Positions 32,314-40,829 of a DNA stretch of 64,000 nucleotides are shown here, piece after piece. Location of the stretch: positions 1-64,000 of the forward strand of contig NZ_FNDP01000006.1 of NCBI RefSeq assembly GCF_900100545.1. The letters are read 5' to 3'. The translations under genes and the position numbers were made by a program. The stretch comes from Pseudobutyrivibrio sp. 49. Lineage in GTDB: Bacteria; Bacillota; Clostridia; Lachnospirales; Lachnospiraceae. Under the pieces are notes generated by a model that saw only the letters and a program-made list of their open reading frames with translations, was not told the origin of the DNA and searched no databases. Position 1 is the stretch's first letter; every line of letters starts with the position of its first letter.

Positions 32314-35300
32314 TTAAATGTACTTCTTTTTGTCTTTATATAACAACAGCGATGCTAAAAGTAATAGCAGTACTCCGCCGATTGTATAAAGATGAATTCC
32401 GCTTCCTCCTGTGGCAGGAAGTGTGTAAGCGACCTGATTTTCGAAGGAAAGCTTTACCGTCTTAAGAACACCACCATTTGAAAGTGTTTGTTCTTCAACT
32501 ACTGTTTTGTCCTTCAAATCGCCTTGATTATTGATGTATGCCTGAACTCCATGCTCCATGTCAATGGTGATCTGCCATACATCCTCGCTCTTGGAGTATC
32601 CACCAGGAGCTTTGGTTTCTGAAAGAGTATAGCTTCCTACTGAAACCTCAATAGGATTATTGTTATTATCTCTATCACTAACAGATTTGTACCAAAGAAC
32701 CACGCCATTAGCATCGCTCTTTCCATAGTACTTATCTGTAGAACCCTTTTTTGTAGAGGCAAGCGTGAATTCTGCCCCTGCAAGTGGCAACTGACTTGTT
32801 TTGCTAATCTTCATCAACTGCCAGTCATATATTTTAACCAAATTATTTTCAAACTCAGCGGCCTTTTCAGACACAACCGATTTAACATTATTTTCCCCGA
32901 TTGATTCAAAATCTATAGATGCAATACGTTTTATATCAGCATCATCATGTCTATAAAATTTTACTGTTGCTTCATCATCAACAGTGATTTTTGTATCATA
33001 GTTTCCTAGCGTGTAGCCATTACTTGAAAGTACGTAGGTCTCCTCGATTTCATATTGAGTCTCCATAAGATTTTCAAATACCGCTACCTCTCCAGCCTTT
33101 AAAACAAACTGAGCATATTCATTTGTTTTGTACTCTTTATCGCCAATCTTATAAGGCTGATTTGCTAAATAAGAATGTACCTGTCCAACCACCTGCGAAA
33201 TTACAAATACATACTGAGCATCCTTATCCTTGTTTTCCTCAGAACCATATGTAACCTTTTTTGCTACTGTAAGCTTCTTGGCAAACCTAATTGGATTATT
33301 CTTAATGGCTTTTACATTTATGCCAGGACCATAAACAGTGCTCCAGTAATCTCCAAAGGATAAGTTCTGTGCCTCAGCATCTAAAGCATAAAGCTTCTGA
33401 CTTTGACTACCGTCAGAGTACGCTGTCAGCTCCAGTTTCCAAAGAGCATTTATAGGCTTGTTGTAACCCTCGGGTGCAGAGGTTTCCCGCATATAATAGA
33501 TTTTTGTAACAGAATTTTGACCTTTTTCTATTACGCCCGCTGATAAGCCAGTAAAGGAAATTGTGCCGTCCCCATCTGACGTTACTACAGCTGGGATACC
33601 AATTCCCATATTTGCAACATTTGTGCAAGCCTCATCTGTGAAAAGCGTAAATTGAGCATTTGCCAAACCATTTTTGTTTTCATCAACCTTAAGACCTTTG
33701 AAATCTACTGTTCTGGTCTCAGTTTTTGTAAAGTTGTAGCTGATTTTACAGTTTGATTCGTGAGCACCACGCTCGAAGTAAACAACTGTAAGGACATGCT
33801 CCTTCTGGCTGAACTCCTTAACATCTCTTTCTGAAATAAGACCGCTATATAAATTGGATGTTCCTAACTGCTTGGCAACTCCACCCCAGTTTCCTGGTGC
33901 ATAACAGGTCTCGTTCAAGGATGATGTTAGCTGGTTTTCTCTGTCGCCCTGAATGAGAATCTCGCCAGTTCTAAAATTAATCTGCCCACGTACCGCGTTG
34001 TGAACACCTCCGAGATCAAGAACAAGCTTTCCATCTACATATACAAAAACATCGTCATCACCAAAGAATTTGAAAATGGTGTCGTTCTCCTGTCCATCTG
34101 GTGCTGTCGTCTTTCCGTCCTCAGCTACACAGAAATTAATAGGAAGAATCATTCCAAAATGGTTGTCTGTAAATTTACCATCAGTTCCTTTAAATGGTCT
34201 GAATTCAGTTCCCTTGATACCTTCAATCCTATTGGTTTTTTCATTGTATATATATTTGTACTGACTACTATCTAGTGTCCAATATCCTTCCTTATCCAAA
34301 TTAAACTGAACACTAGCATTGTTATAGTAGTTATTTATGTAAGAGTATTTCTTCCAGTGCCAACTATACTTCTTGGCAGACTCTTTATCACTGGAATAGT
34401 CATTGTAATTTGGGAAAATCTCTATCCCGTTATCATTTGCCAGCCTGAATTTACCATTTGAAATATCATTTGCAGCTAAGCCCTGATAAACCTGACCATA
34501 GCTACAGTGATTACTCTGCACGCCTGTCTGACCACTTCCAAACATGAACTGGTCACCAAAGGTCTTATTTTCGTTGCCAGCAACTTTTCCGTACTCACTA
34601 CCATTTATATAATTAACAAGGGTAGCACCTGTAACATACTGGCTCTGCCCTGTAAAAAATGATGGCATAGGTTCTAATTCAACTACTACTGCATTGAAAA
34701 TTTTATCCTTATACTTATTAGCTTTGTCATCATCCCTGTAGTTATTAGTCATTCTCTTTAAGGTAAGAGAAACATCACAGCTCGCTTTATAACCATCCAC
34801 ATTCACAACCTGAGTAGGATTCTTTTTATAAAAGTCGTCAGATGTAGTTTCATATAAGGAAACTTTTGCTACATAGTAGTTTATAGGAGCCTCAAAATGG
34901 AAATCAAAATGTTCGCTCCTATTTGTTCCATAAATAAAGACCTTACCATTGTCATTTGGTGCTAACTCGTATGGGGCACATGCAAGCTCACCAGTATCTT
35001 TATCAATCTTAAAATTGTTCTGCTGGTAAATTTTTACTGCAAATCTGTCCTTCTTATAACCACCATCCAAAGTATCTGTTTCCTTTGTATGACTTTGGTT
35101 TGCTGATGCCGATCCATAAACAGGATTATTGTAGAAATCCTTGTCTCCAAGCTTCTTAGAACCAGCGGTTAAAACATAAACCGAAAAGCTCTCTGCCTCA
35201 AAGGAAACCACTTCCTCTGTAATGTCCGATTCTATAGTCTCTGCTGTCTCATCATCCTTAATATGAACCACCGCATCTGTCTCGATTAAAGACGACTCAA

Positions 35301-35940
35301 TGGAAACCTTTACGCTAGAGCCCTCCCTTGGCTCAATCTCCTCTCCGTCCGCTTCGAAGCGAAGATCAAAAGCGTAATAGTCTTCCATCTCATCAGCATC
35401 CACAGTCTGGCTTACCAGCTCCTTTTCAGAGCTTGTAAGCTTGACCTGGTCAGCCTTAAACTCGACATCCACATCAAACGTTCCTGCTGGAACAAAAGCT
35501 GATATATAAAAATCTCCCTTTTTTATATTGAATGTCTCGTCCTCGGACTTTTTTTTCTCCTCTGAAGCTTCTTCGGAATCCGCATTTTCCTGAAGCTCTT
35601 CATCGGTCTTCGAATCTTTTCGATTATTATCTGTTTTGGAATTTTCTTTTTTAGAACTAACTTCTTCAGAATTAATTTGAGTATTGCTTAGATTAGTTGA
35701 TATATCTTCGGAATTGGTATTGCTCTGTTTTGTATTACTTTCTTTTGTATTACTTTCTTTTTTACTACTTTCTTTTGTACTACTATCTTCTGTATTACCT
35801 TCTTCGGTATTGCTTATTGTCTCCTGCCTGATAGAACCTCCGCCAGATTCTGCGGCATATACTGCCACCTGCGTGGAGAACAGCATCACTACCGAGAGAT
35901 TAATACACAGTAACCTCCTTAAGATAGGATACCTTTTCAT
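32314..35940 (-). CDS. Giant fibro-slime/PA14-like tip adhesin with LPATG signal (pilus 1)
   Basis: A 1208-residue surface protein. The ATG at 35940 has AGGAG at proper spacing; the ATG two codons earlier is too close to it. Signal peptide about residues 1-30; a Ser/Thr/Glu/Lys repeat-like stretch (about 40-125) with recurring KES/NTK units; beta domains; a fibro-slime (PA14-related) domain centred near residue 630 with FFGDDDVFVYVDGKLVLDLG; Cna-B/SpaA-type repeats; LPATGG at about 1173; a membrane helix. Fibro-slime domains are carbohydrate-associated in rumen bacteria and other organisms. The protein is the first gene of the operon, as tip pilins usually are. Confidence 0.87.
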   Translation of the reverse strand: MKRYPILRRLLCINLSVVMLFSTQVAVYAAESGGGSIRQETISNTEEGNTEDSSTKESSKKESNTKESNTKQSNTNSEDISTNLSNTQINSEEVSSKKENSKTDNNRKDSKTDEELQENADSEEASEEKKKSEDETFNIKKGDFYISAFVPAGTFDVDVEFKADQVKLTSSEKELVSQTVDADEMEDYYAFDLRFEADGEEIEPREGSSVKVSIESSLIETDAVVHIKDDETAETIESDITEEVVSFEAESFSVYVLTAGSKKLGDKDFYNNPVYGSASANQSHTKETDTLDGGYKKDRFAVKIYQQNNFKIDKDTGELACAPYELAPNDNGKVFIYGTNRSEHFDFHFEAPINYYVAKVSLYETTSDDFYKKNPTQVVNVDGYKASCDVSLTLKRMTNNYRDDDKANKYKDKIFNAVVVELEPMPSFFTGQSQYVTGATLVNYINGSEYGKVAGNENKTFGDQFMFGSGQTGVQSNHCSYGQVYQGLAANDISNGKFRLANDNGIEIFPNYNDYSSDKESAKKYSWHWKKYSYINNYYNNASVQFNLDKEGYWTLDSSQYKYIYNEKTNRIEGIKGTEFRPFKGTDGKFTDNHFGMILPINFCVAEDGKTTAPDGQENDTIFKFFGDDDVFVYVDGKLVLDLGGVHNAVRGQINFRTGEILIQGDRENQLTSSLNETCYAPGNWGGVAKQLGTSNLYSGLISERDVKEFSQKEHVLTVVYFERGAHESNCKISYNFTKTETRTVDFKGLKVDENKNGLANAQFTLFTDEACTNVANMGIGIPAVVTSDGDGTISFTGLSAGVIEKGQNSVTKIYYMRETSAPEGYNKPINALWKLELTAYSDGSQSQKLYALDAEAQNLSFGDYWSTVYGPGINVKAIKNNPIRFAKKLTVAKKVTYGSEENKDKDAQYVFVISQVVGQVHSYLANQPYKIGDKEYKTNEYAQFVLKAGEVAVFENLMETQYEIEETYVLSSNGYTLGNYDTKITVDDEATVKFYRHDDADIKRIASIDFESIGENNVKSVVSEKAAEFENNLVKIYDWQLMKISKTSQLPLAGAEFTLASTKKGSTDKYYGKSDANGVVLWYKSVSDRDNNNNPIEVSVGSYTLSETKAPGGYSKSEDVWQITIDMEHGVQAYINNQGDLKDKTVVEEQTLSNGGVLKTVKLSFENQVAYTLPATGGSGIHLYTIGGVLLLLLASLLLYKDKKKYI

Positions 35941-35984
35941 TAACATTAACTCCTTAAATAACTAGTCACACAACGGTTCCGCAA

Positions 35985-36012
35985 TTTGTGTCCGTTTTGT
36001 GTCCGTTTTGTA
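35985..36012. repeat. Tandem 11-bp repeats over the pilus-1 transcription start
   Basis: Two perfect TTTGTGTCCGT units (35985-35995, 35996-36006) and a partial third (TTTGTA) overlap the predicted -10 (36007-36012) and start. One-turn spacing suggests a cooperative DNA-binding protein, possibly a repressor. Confidence 0.5.
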
Positions 36013-36071
36013 TCTTATGACTTTTATGCCTAAAAGGAAAGCTTATGGCAACATCTATTAGATTTTGGCAA
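36007..36071 (-). promoter_or_regulatory. Activator-type promoter of pilus operon 1 with paired TTGCCA boxes
   Basis: On the minus strand: TTGCCA (36066-36071), 14 bases, TTGCCA (36046-36051), 10 bases, weak -35 TTTTAG (36030-36035), 17 bases, -10 TACAAA (36007-36012). The geometry is the same as at 28096-28160. Weak core elements with upstream direct repeats suggest dependence on an activator. Confidence 0.6.
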
Positions 36072-36076
36072 AAAAT

Positions 36077-36101
36077 AACCTAGTCTATTGTGGACTAGGT
36101 T
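36077..36101 (-). terminator. Terminator of the glycosyltransferase gene
   Basis: A perfect 9-bp stem AACCTAGTC/GACTAGGTT (36077-36085, 36093-36101) followed on the minus strand by TTATTTTTTGCC. Its U-tract runs into the distal TTGCCA box of the pilus promoter. Confidence 0.85.
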
Positions 36102-36147
36102 ATAAAAAATAATAATTTTTCATTCTATCCTTTAGTGATTAGCGTGA

Positions 36148-37164
36148 TTAATTAAATCCTACTACCTTCTGTGCAATCTTGTAGGCAGTAATAGAAATAG
36201 CTCTGCCACCGTGACCTGGAAGGTTTGTAGTAGCACACATAAATCCATAGCGAAGCTTGCGATAGAGATAATAATCGTAAGACTTAATGTATCTCCATAA
36301 GTCGTGTCGCTTCTGCTGATTTTCCTTTGTACCACTCTTCATAAGAAGCACTGTAGAAATAACAGTAATCATTTCCAAATAGTTAAACATGTACTTTTTA
36401 ACATGTGAATTATTAATATTTTTATAATCATATGCCTCAAGCATAAGCTTGTTTACCTTGATTTGCTGGTCGATACGTGAAATCATAACCTTCTCATTAA
36501 CAGACTGGTCATCTCTACCAATGTAATAACGGTAGAAATCCACATCAAGATAATACATATTCTTTACGTATGGAAGTGGATAATATACATAAAGGTTATC
36601 CACATAGAAGGTATGCTTTGGAAGCTCCATTCCACAATCTCGCAAAAGCTTTGTACGGTAAATAACCGAATGCATAAGGATGTACTGACCCTTTCTAAAG
36701 TGGCCGCAGTCATCCCATGTAAAATACTTGTTCTTAGGAAGATTAGAGTATGACATAACCTTTTTGTGGCTAGCGCCTTCCTTATCATATACGAAATTTG
36801 AAATCAGCATATCCAGATTCTTGCCATTCTCAACAGAAAGGCGAAGAGTCTTTAAAACCTTATCATATGCCTCTAAATCAACCCAGTCATCAGAATCTAC
36901 AACCTTAAAGAAAAGACCTGTGGCGTTCTTAAGACCAGTGTTAACAGCCTGACCATGTCCTCCATTTTCCTGATGAACAGCTTTAACAATTGTAGGATGC
37001 TCAGCCTGAAGACGATCTGCTATCTCTCCAGTATTATCCTTCTGGCTTCCGTCATCTACGATGATAATCTCTACATCCTCACCGCCGTGAAGAAGAGTCT
37101 CAACACAATGCTCCATATATGCAGCTGAATTATAGCAAGGTACTGCAAATGATAATAGTTTCAT
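36148..37164 (-). CDS. Family 2 (GT-A fold) glycosyltransferase
   Basis: A 338-residue cytoplasmic enzyme transferring sugar from a nucleotide donor. The N-terminal SFAVPCYNSAAYMEHCVETL and IIIVDDGSQKDNTGEI motifs are typical of GT2; the DXD-like KVVDSDDWVD is near residue 93. The C-terminal ~130 residues are helical and basic and may contact membrane or acceptor. It is transcribed alone, between a terminator and a promoter with a large inverted repeat. The product could be a wall or exopolysaccharide, or a glycan on the nearby surface proteins. The acceptor is unknown. Confidence 0.88.
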   Translation of the reverse strand: MKLLSFAVPCYNSAAYMEHCVETLLHGGEDVEIIIVDDGSQKDNTGEIADRLQAEHPTIVKAVHQENGGHGQAVNTGLKNATGLFFKVVDSDDWVDLEAYDKVLKTLRLSVENGKNLDMLISNFVYDKEGASHKKVMSYSNLPKNKYFTWDDCGHFRKGQYILMHSVIYRTKLLRDCGMELPKHTFYVDNLYVYYPLPYVKNMYYLDVDFYRYYIGRDDQSVNEKVMISRIDQQIKVNKLMLEAYDYKNINNSHVKKYMFNYLEMITVISTVLLMKSGTKENQQKRHDLWRYIKSYDYYLYRKLRYGFMCATTNLPGHGGRAISITAYKIAQKVVGFN

Positions 37165-37226
37165 TATTATTTATTCTCCTTAAAACATCAAAATCTGTTT
37201 TGATTTATGCACTTTTTGAACAACTA

Positions 37227-37272
37227 ATTTTATCAAATTACAGTTTTGTATTCAACTTATACAAAACTGTAA
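37227..37272 (-). promoter_or_regulatory. Glycosyltransferase promoter overlapped by a perfect inverted repeat
   Basis: TTGAAT (37250-37255), 17 bases and TAAAAT (37227-37232) on the minus strand. A perfect 14-bp inverted repeat TTACAGTTTTGTAT/ATACAAAACTGTAA (37238-37251, 37259-37272, 7-base centre) covers the -35 and part of the spacer. The layout suggests a dimeric repressor operator. Confidence 0.55.
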
Positions 37273-37278
37273 ATAGAA

Positions 37279-37304
37279 AAGGGGCTCGCAAAAGCGAGCC
37301 CCTT
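37279..37304 (-). terminator. Terminator of the GH3 operon
   Basis: An 11-bp stem AAGGGGCTCGC/GCGAGCCCCTT (37279-37289, 37294-37304) with an AAAA loop, followed on the minus strand by TTCTATTT, 12 bases after the GH3 stop. Confidence 0.88.
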
Positions 37305-37316
37305 AAATTTTTCCTA

Positions 37317-40250
37317 TTATTCTGTCTCTACAGTAGGTTCTGTCTCTTTCTTCTTCTTTAAGTATGTCTTAATAGCACGATACTCAAGGAATGCAATTAA
37401 TGCAATAAGAAGTGCATCTACTGCGTAGAGAATCTTAACCCATGTAGGTGCACCAGTGCTAACCTCTGTATCATATGCACGGCTGTTTACAACTGTGTAA
37501 AGAATGTTCTTTGAAGCCTGTCTCATAGCGATTAATGAAGTTGCAGATTCCTGATCAGTAACTGTAGACTGTGGAGTCTCATAAGTTGCAAGCATAAGGT
37601 CGCAACCGTTTCTAATCATTCTGTCTGAATCCTGGTAACCATAGCCACCGAAGTAATCTGTTTCAGCAAGACCTCTGAATCCCCACTCGTCACGAAGTAC
37701 TGTGTTAAGAAGTGATGAGCAAGCCTCTGCTGGAATTGTACCAATGTTGTTGAATGCAACCATTGTTGCAGCTGGGTTAGAGTTCTTAAATGTAATCTCA
37801 AATGACTTTAAGTAAATCTCACGGAGAGACTGCTCATTAAGCCATGTGCAAAGGAATCCTGTACGGTTTGTCTCCTGATCATTTGTAGCAAAGTGCTTTA
37901 CGTAAGAGTATACACCGTGCTCTCTAGCACCCTGTACAGCGTTTGCACACATCCAACCTGCAAGAACACCATCCTCTGAGTAGTACTCAAAGTTACGTCC
38001 TGCAAATGCGCTTCTGTGTGTGTTTGTAGCTGGAGCATACCAACCAGATACATCCATTTCATCAGCCATCTGACCGATTGAATCACCAAATGCGTGAGCT
38101 AAATCCTTGTTCCATGTGCAGGCAATCATAACTGCTGCTGGGAAACCGATAGAACCCTGACCTGTAAAGTTGTTGTTGATTGAAGCAGGACCATCACAAT
38201 CGTATGTCATAACCTTGCCGATCGAATCAACTGCTGAAGTCTCATATCCACCAAGTGCGATAAGAGTGTTCATATCTGCAGCTGTAAGCTCGTCAAGAAG
38301 CTCATCCCACTTAGCATCGTCATAATCTACACCACGAAGGTCTGCAAGCTGAACGCCATTGTCAGCACCTGTTGTAGGCATAGCATCTGAATCATTGTTG
38401 TAATCTGTTGGATCGTAATTTGTCTCGTTGAAATATGTAGCCTTAAGCTCATCTCCCATCTCAAATGATGTAGGAGCTGCTGTTGCTACGTCGTAGTTAG
38501 CAAATCCATCTGCTCTTGAAAGGTACTCGAAGTTCTCGCCCTTTGCAAAATCAAACTGATTTGTTGCTGCAACCTGGTCAGACTCTCTCTTGTTGGACTC
38601 ATCATAAACAACCTTTGAAGCGATTGTCACATCATCAGTTGCAATCTTGTTGTGTGAATCTGTGTTGATAGAGATTTCGTAAGAACCTGCATCAAGTACG
38701 TAGCAACCCTCACCATCAACATCGTAAGAAGCCATATCTTCTACTGCAAATGAGATTGAAACTGTCTCAGAAGCACCTGGCTCAAGAAGTGAAGTCTTCT
38801 CAAATGCAATAAGGTTTGCTGCTGACTTCTCAATTCCGCCGTTCTCGTAAGGTGGGTTGTAGTAAACCTGAACTACATCCTTACCAGCAACGTCGCCTGT
38901 GTTTGTAACTGTAACATCAAATGTAACTGTCTTGCCATCTGATGTAACATCACCCATTTCCTGAGTGAATGTTGTGTAAGAAAGTCCATAACCAAATGGA
39001 TATACAACTGTGCTGTCATAGTCGAATTCCATGTTGCCAGCCTCTGCCTCAGCGAAAGCTGTCTCATAGAATCTGTAACCAACATAGATGCCCTCTACGT
39101 AGTTAACGAATGTTGGATAAGACATGCCGCCCTCAGCGAACATATTCTCATATCCAAACTCAGACATATTTGTGTAATCGAAATCACCAAAGTTGTTTGC
39201 TGTTGGTGTTGAAAAAAGGTCAGCTACAAATGTATCTGCTGTCTTTCCTGAAGGATTTACCTTACCCGCAATAATCTCGCCAAGTCCGTCAAAACCTGTC
39301 TGACCTGTGCCTGGGCAGTAAAGAACTGACTTAATCTGTGAGTAATCGTTTACAAAGCCAAGCTCCATAGCGTTAGCTGAGTTTACAACTACGATAACCT
39401 TATCAAAGTTTGATGTAACTTCATCAAGAAGTGCCTGCTCTCTGTTTGAAAGCTCAAGGTATGACTTAGAAGCATCTAAATCATCTGCATACTCAGAATA
39501 GCGAACACCAGTGATACCAAACATTCCTGAACCATCATCATGGAATGTATCCTCACCGTCATATGACATAGGAAGATCAGCACCTTCACCACCTGAACGA
39601 GCGATGAAGAAAATAGCTGTGTCAGAGTAATTCTTAGCATCTGAAATGAGGCTGCCGTACTCTGAAACCTGTGGTTCTGGAATAGTCCAGTCCTGACCCA
39701 TCATACTAACTGCAGGTCTTGTATCTCTCCAGCCAGTGTAGAAATCTACTAAATCCTGGTTGTACTCGATACCTGCATCAGTAAGACCCTTAAGGAAATC
39801 TACTGTAGGATATGCTGTTGAAAGGGCACCTGAACCAGTACCACCATAGATTGGGTTTGTTGAAGACCAACCAAATACATTAACCTTAGTACCTTCTGCA
39901 AGTGGAAGTGCCTTGTCATCATTCTTAAGAAGAACTACACCTTCCTCTGCGATTTCTGTACAAAGTTCCTTTGCTTCATTGATTGAAGCCTCTGTAATCT
40001 TTCCACCACCCATGGCCATGTTTACCATTGAGTAAAGTGGTGAAAGTAAAATGTTTGAAACTACAAGTACAAGTGTAAGTGCAAAAGCAATCCATGAACT
40101 CTTTCTGATAAGTCCACGAAGTGGCTTCTTCACTTTGAGCACAGCGATAGTAAGAATAATCGCAAGTGCAAGAACTACGCCCAAAATAATGAGCTGAGGC
40201 TGGATTTGTTGGAGGACCGCCTTCACGTCCTCTGGATTAATACCTAACAT
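37317..40250 (-). CDS. Membrane-anchored GH3 glycosidase with swapped domain order
   Basis: A 977-residue enzyme. In usual GH3 proteins the TIM barrel comes first; here the alpha/beta-sandwich C-domain motif (VVLLKNDDKALPL) comes at about residue 105, the FnIII-like domain at about 440-545, and the TIM barrel last (about 650-900), with GRNFEYYSEDG, YVKHFATNDQE and the nucleophile Asp865 in AETDYFGG. The same reversed order is known for Butyrivibrio and Ruminococcus beta-glucosidases. There are membrane helices at both ends (about 16-38, 52-75 and 945-962), so the catalytic part is tethered outside. Substrate is probably a beta-gluco- or xylo-oligosaccharide. Confidence 0.88.
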   Translation of the reverse strand: MLGINPEDVKAVLQQIQPQLIILGVVLALAIILTIAVLKVKKPLRGLIRKSSWIAFALTLVLVVSNILLSPLYSMVNMAMGGGKITEASINEAKELCTEIAEEGVVLLKNDDKALPLAEGTKVNVFGWSSTNPIYGGTGSGALSTAYPTVDFLKGLTDAGIEYNQDLVDFYTGWRDTRPAVSMMGQDWTIPEPQVSEYGSLISDAKNYSDTAIFFIARSGGEGADLPMSYDGEDTFHDDGSGMFGITGVRYSEYADDLDASKSYLELSNREQALLDEVTSNFDKVIVVVNSANAMELGFVNDYSQIKSVLYCPGTGQTGFDGLGEIIAGKVNPSGKTADTFVADLFSTPTANNFGDFDYTNMSEFGYENMFAEGGMSYPTFVNYVEGIYVGYRFYETAFAEAEAGNMEFDYDSTVVYPFGYGLSYTTFTQEMGDVTSDGKTVTFDVTVTNTGDVAGKDVVQVYYNPPYENGGIEKSAANLIAFEKTSLLEPGASETVSISFAVEDMASYDVDGEGCYVLDAGSYEISINTDSHNKIATDDVTIASKVVYDESNKRESDQVAATNQFDFAKGENFEYLSRADGFANYDVATAAPTSFEMGDELKATYFNETNYDPTDYNNDSDAMPTTGADNGVQLADLRGVDYDDAKWDELLDELTAADMNTLIALGGYETSAVDSIGKVMTYDCDGPASINNNFTGQGSIGFPAAVMIACTWNKDLAHAFGDSIGQMADEMDVSGWYAPATNTHRSAFAGRNFEYYSEDGVLAGWMCANAVQGAREHGVYSYVKHFATNDQETNRTGFLCTWLNEQSLREIYLKSFEITFKNSNPAATMVAFNNIGTIPAEACSSLLNTVLRDEWGFRGLAETDYFGGYGYQDSDRMIRNGCDLMLATYETPQSTVTDQESATSLIAMRQASKNILYTVVNSRAYDTEVSTGAPTWVKILYAVDALLIALIAFLEYRAIKTYLKKKKETEPTVETE

Positions 40251-40274
40251 TTTCTCTTCTCCTTCCTTTTATAA

Positions 40275-40829
40275 CTACTCGGTGGTTTTTGGTGTCTCTG
40301 GGAAGATGATCTTATTTACAAAGAAGAAGACCACCATAGAAACGCCACCGTTGAGTACGGTTGTTCCAATGTTGTAGACAAATGGTGCTACAAACTTGCC
40401 TGCTACTGCCACCCAAATACAATTGATTGAGTTTACGATACATGTGATTAAGATGAATGCTAGTACATACCATGCAATCTGCTTTCCAGCTTTATCGTGA
40501 TTGCGGAAAACCCAGAGCTTCTGGATTGGGAAATTGATGCACTCACCAATAACCATTGCAACCATGTATGCTGCGAAGTAAGCTAAACCGCCGTGAGCAT
40601 TGTCATATCCTAAGATATTCCACTGGAATGTCTCACCAAATAATGTGATTTCTTTTCCTGGCCATCCAAAGGAGCGAGTTCCTAAGAATGCGAAAGCTGC
40701 TGGTAAAAATGTAAGTAATAAGTACTTAAATACTGTGATTGCGTTACTTACGATTACAAACAAACCACCTTCACGAACCCACTTAGCAACGGCAGGATGT
40801 TTCTCTGCAAAATTATTCCAAAAATTCAT
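40275..40829 (-). CDS. GtrA-like four-helix membrane protein
   Basis: A 184-residue integral membrane protein with about four hydrophobic segments and the family-like motif ECINFPIQKLWVFRNHD in the middle. GtrA proteins help move lipid-linked sugars or accompany glycosyltransferases. The gene sits between two GH3 glycosidase genes, 24 bases before one and abutting the other, so it is one operon. Its place beside glycosidases is unusual, and a role in glycan handling at the membrane is inferred. Confidence 0.7.
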   Translation of the reverse strand: MNFWNNFAEKHPAVAKWVREGGLFVIVSNAITVFKYLLLTFLPAAFAFLGTRSFGWPGKEITLFGETFQWNILGYDNAHGGLAYFAAYMVAMVIGECINFPIQKLWVFRNHDKAGKQIAWYVLAFILITCIVNSINCIWVAVAGKFVAPFVYNIGTTVLNGGVSMVVFFFVNKIIFPETPKTTE

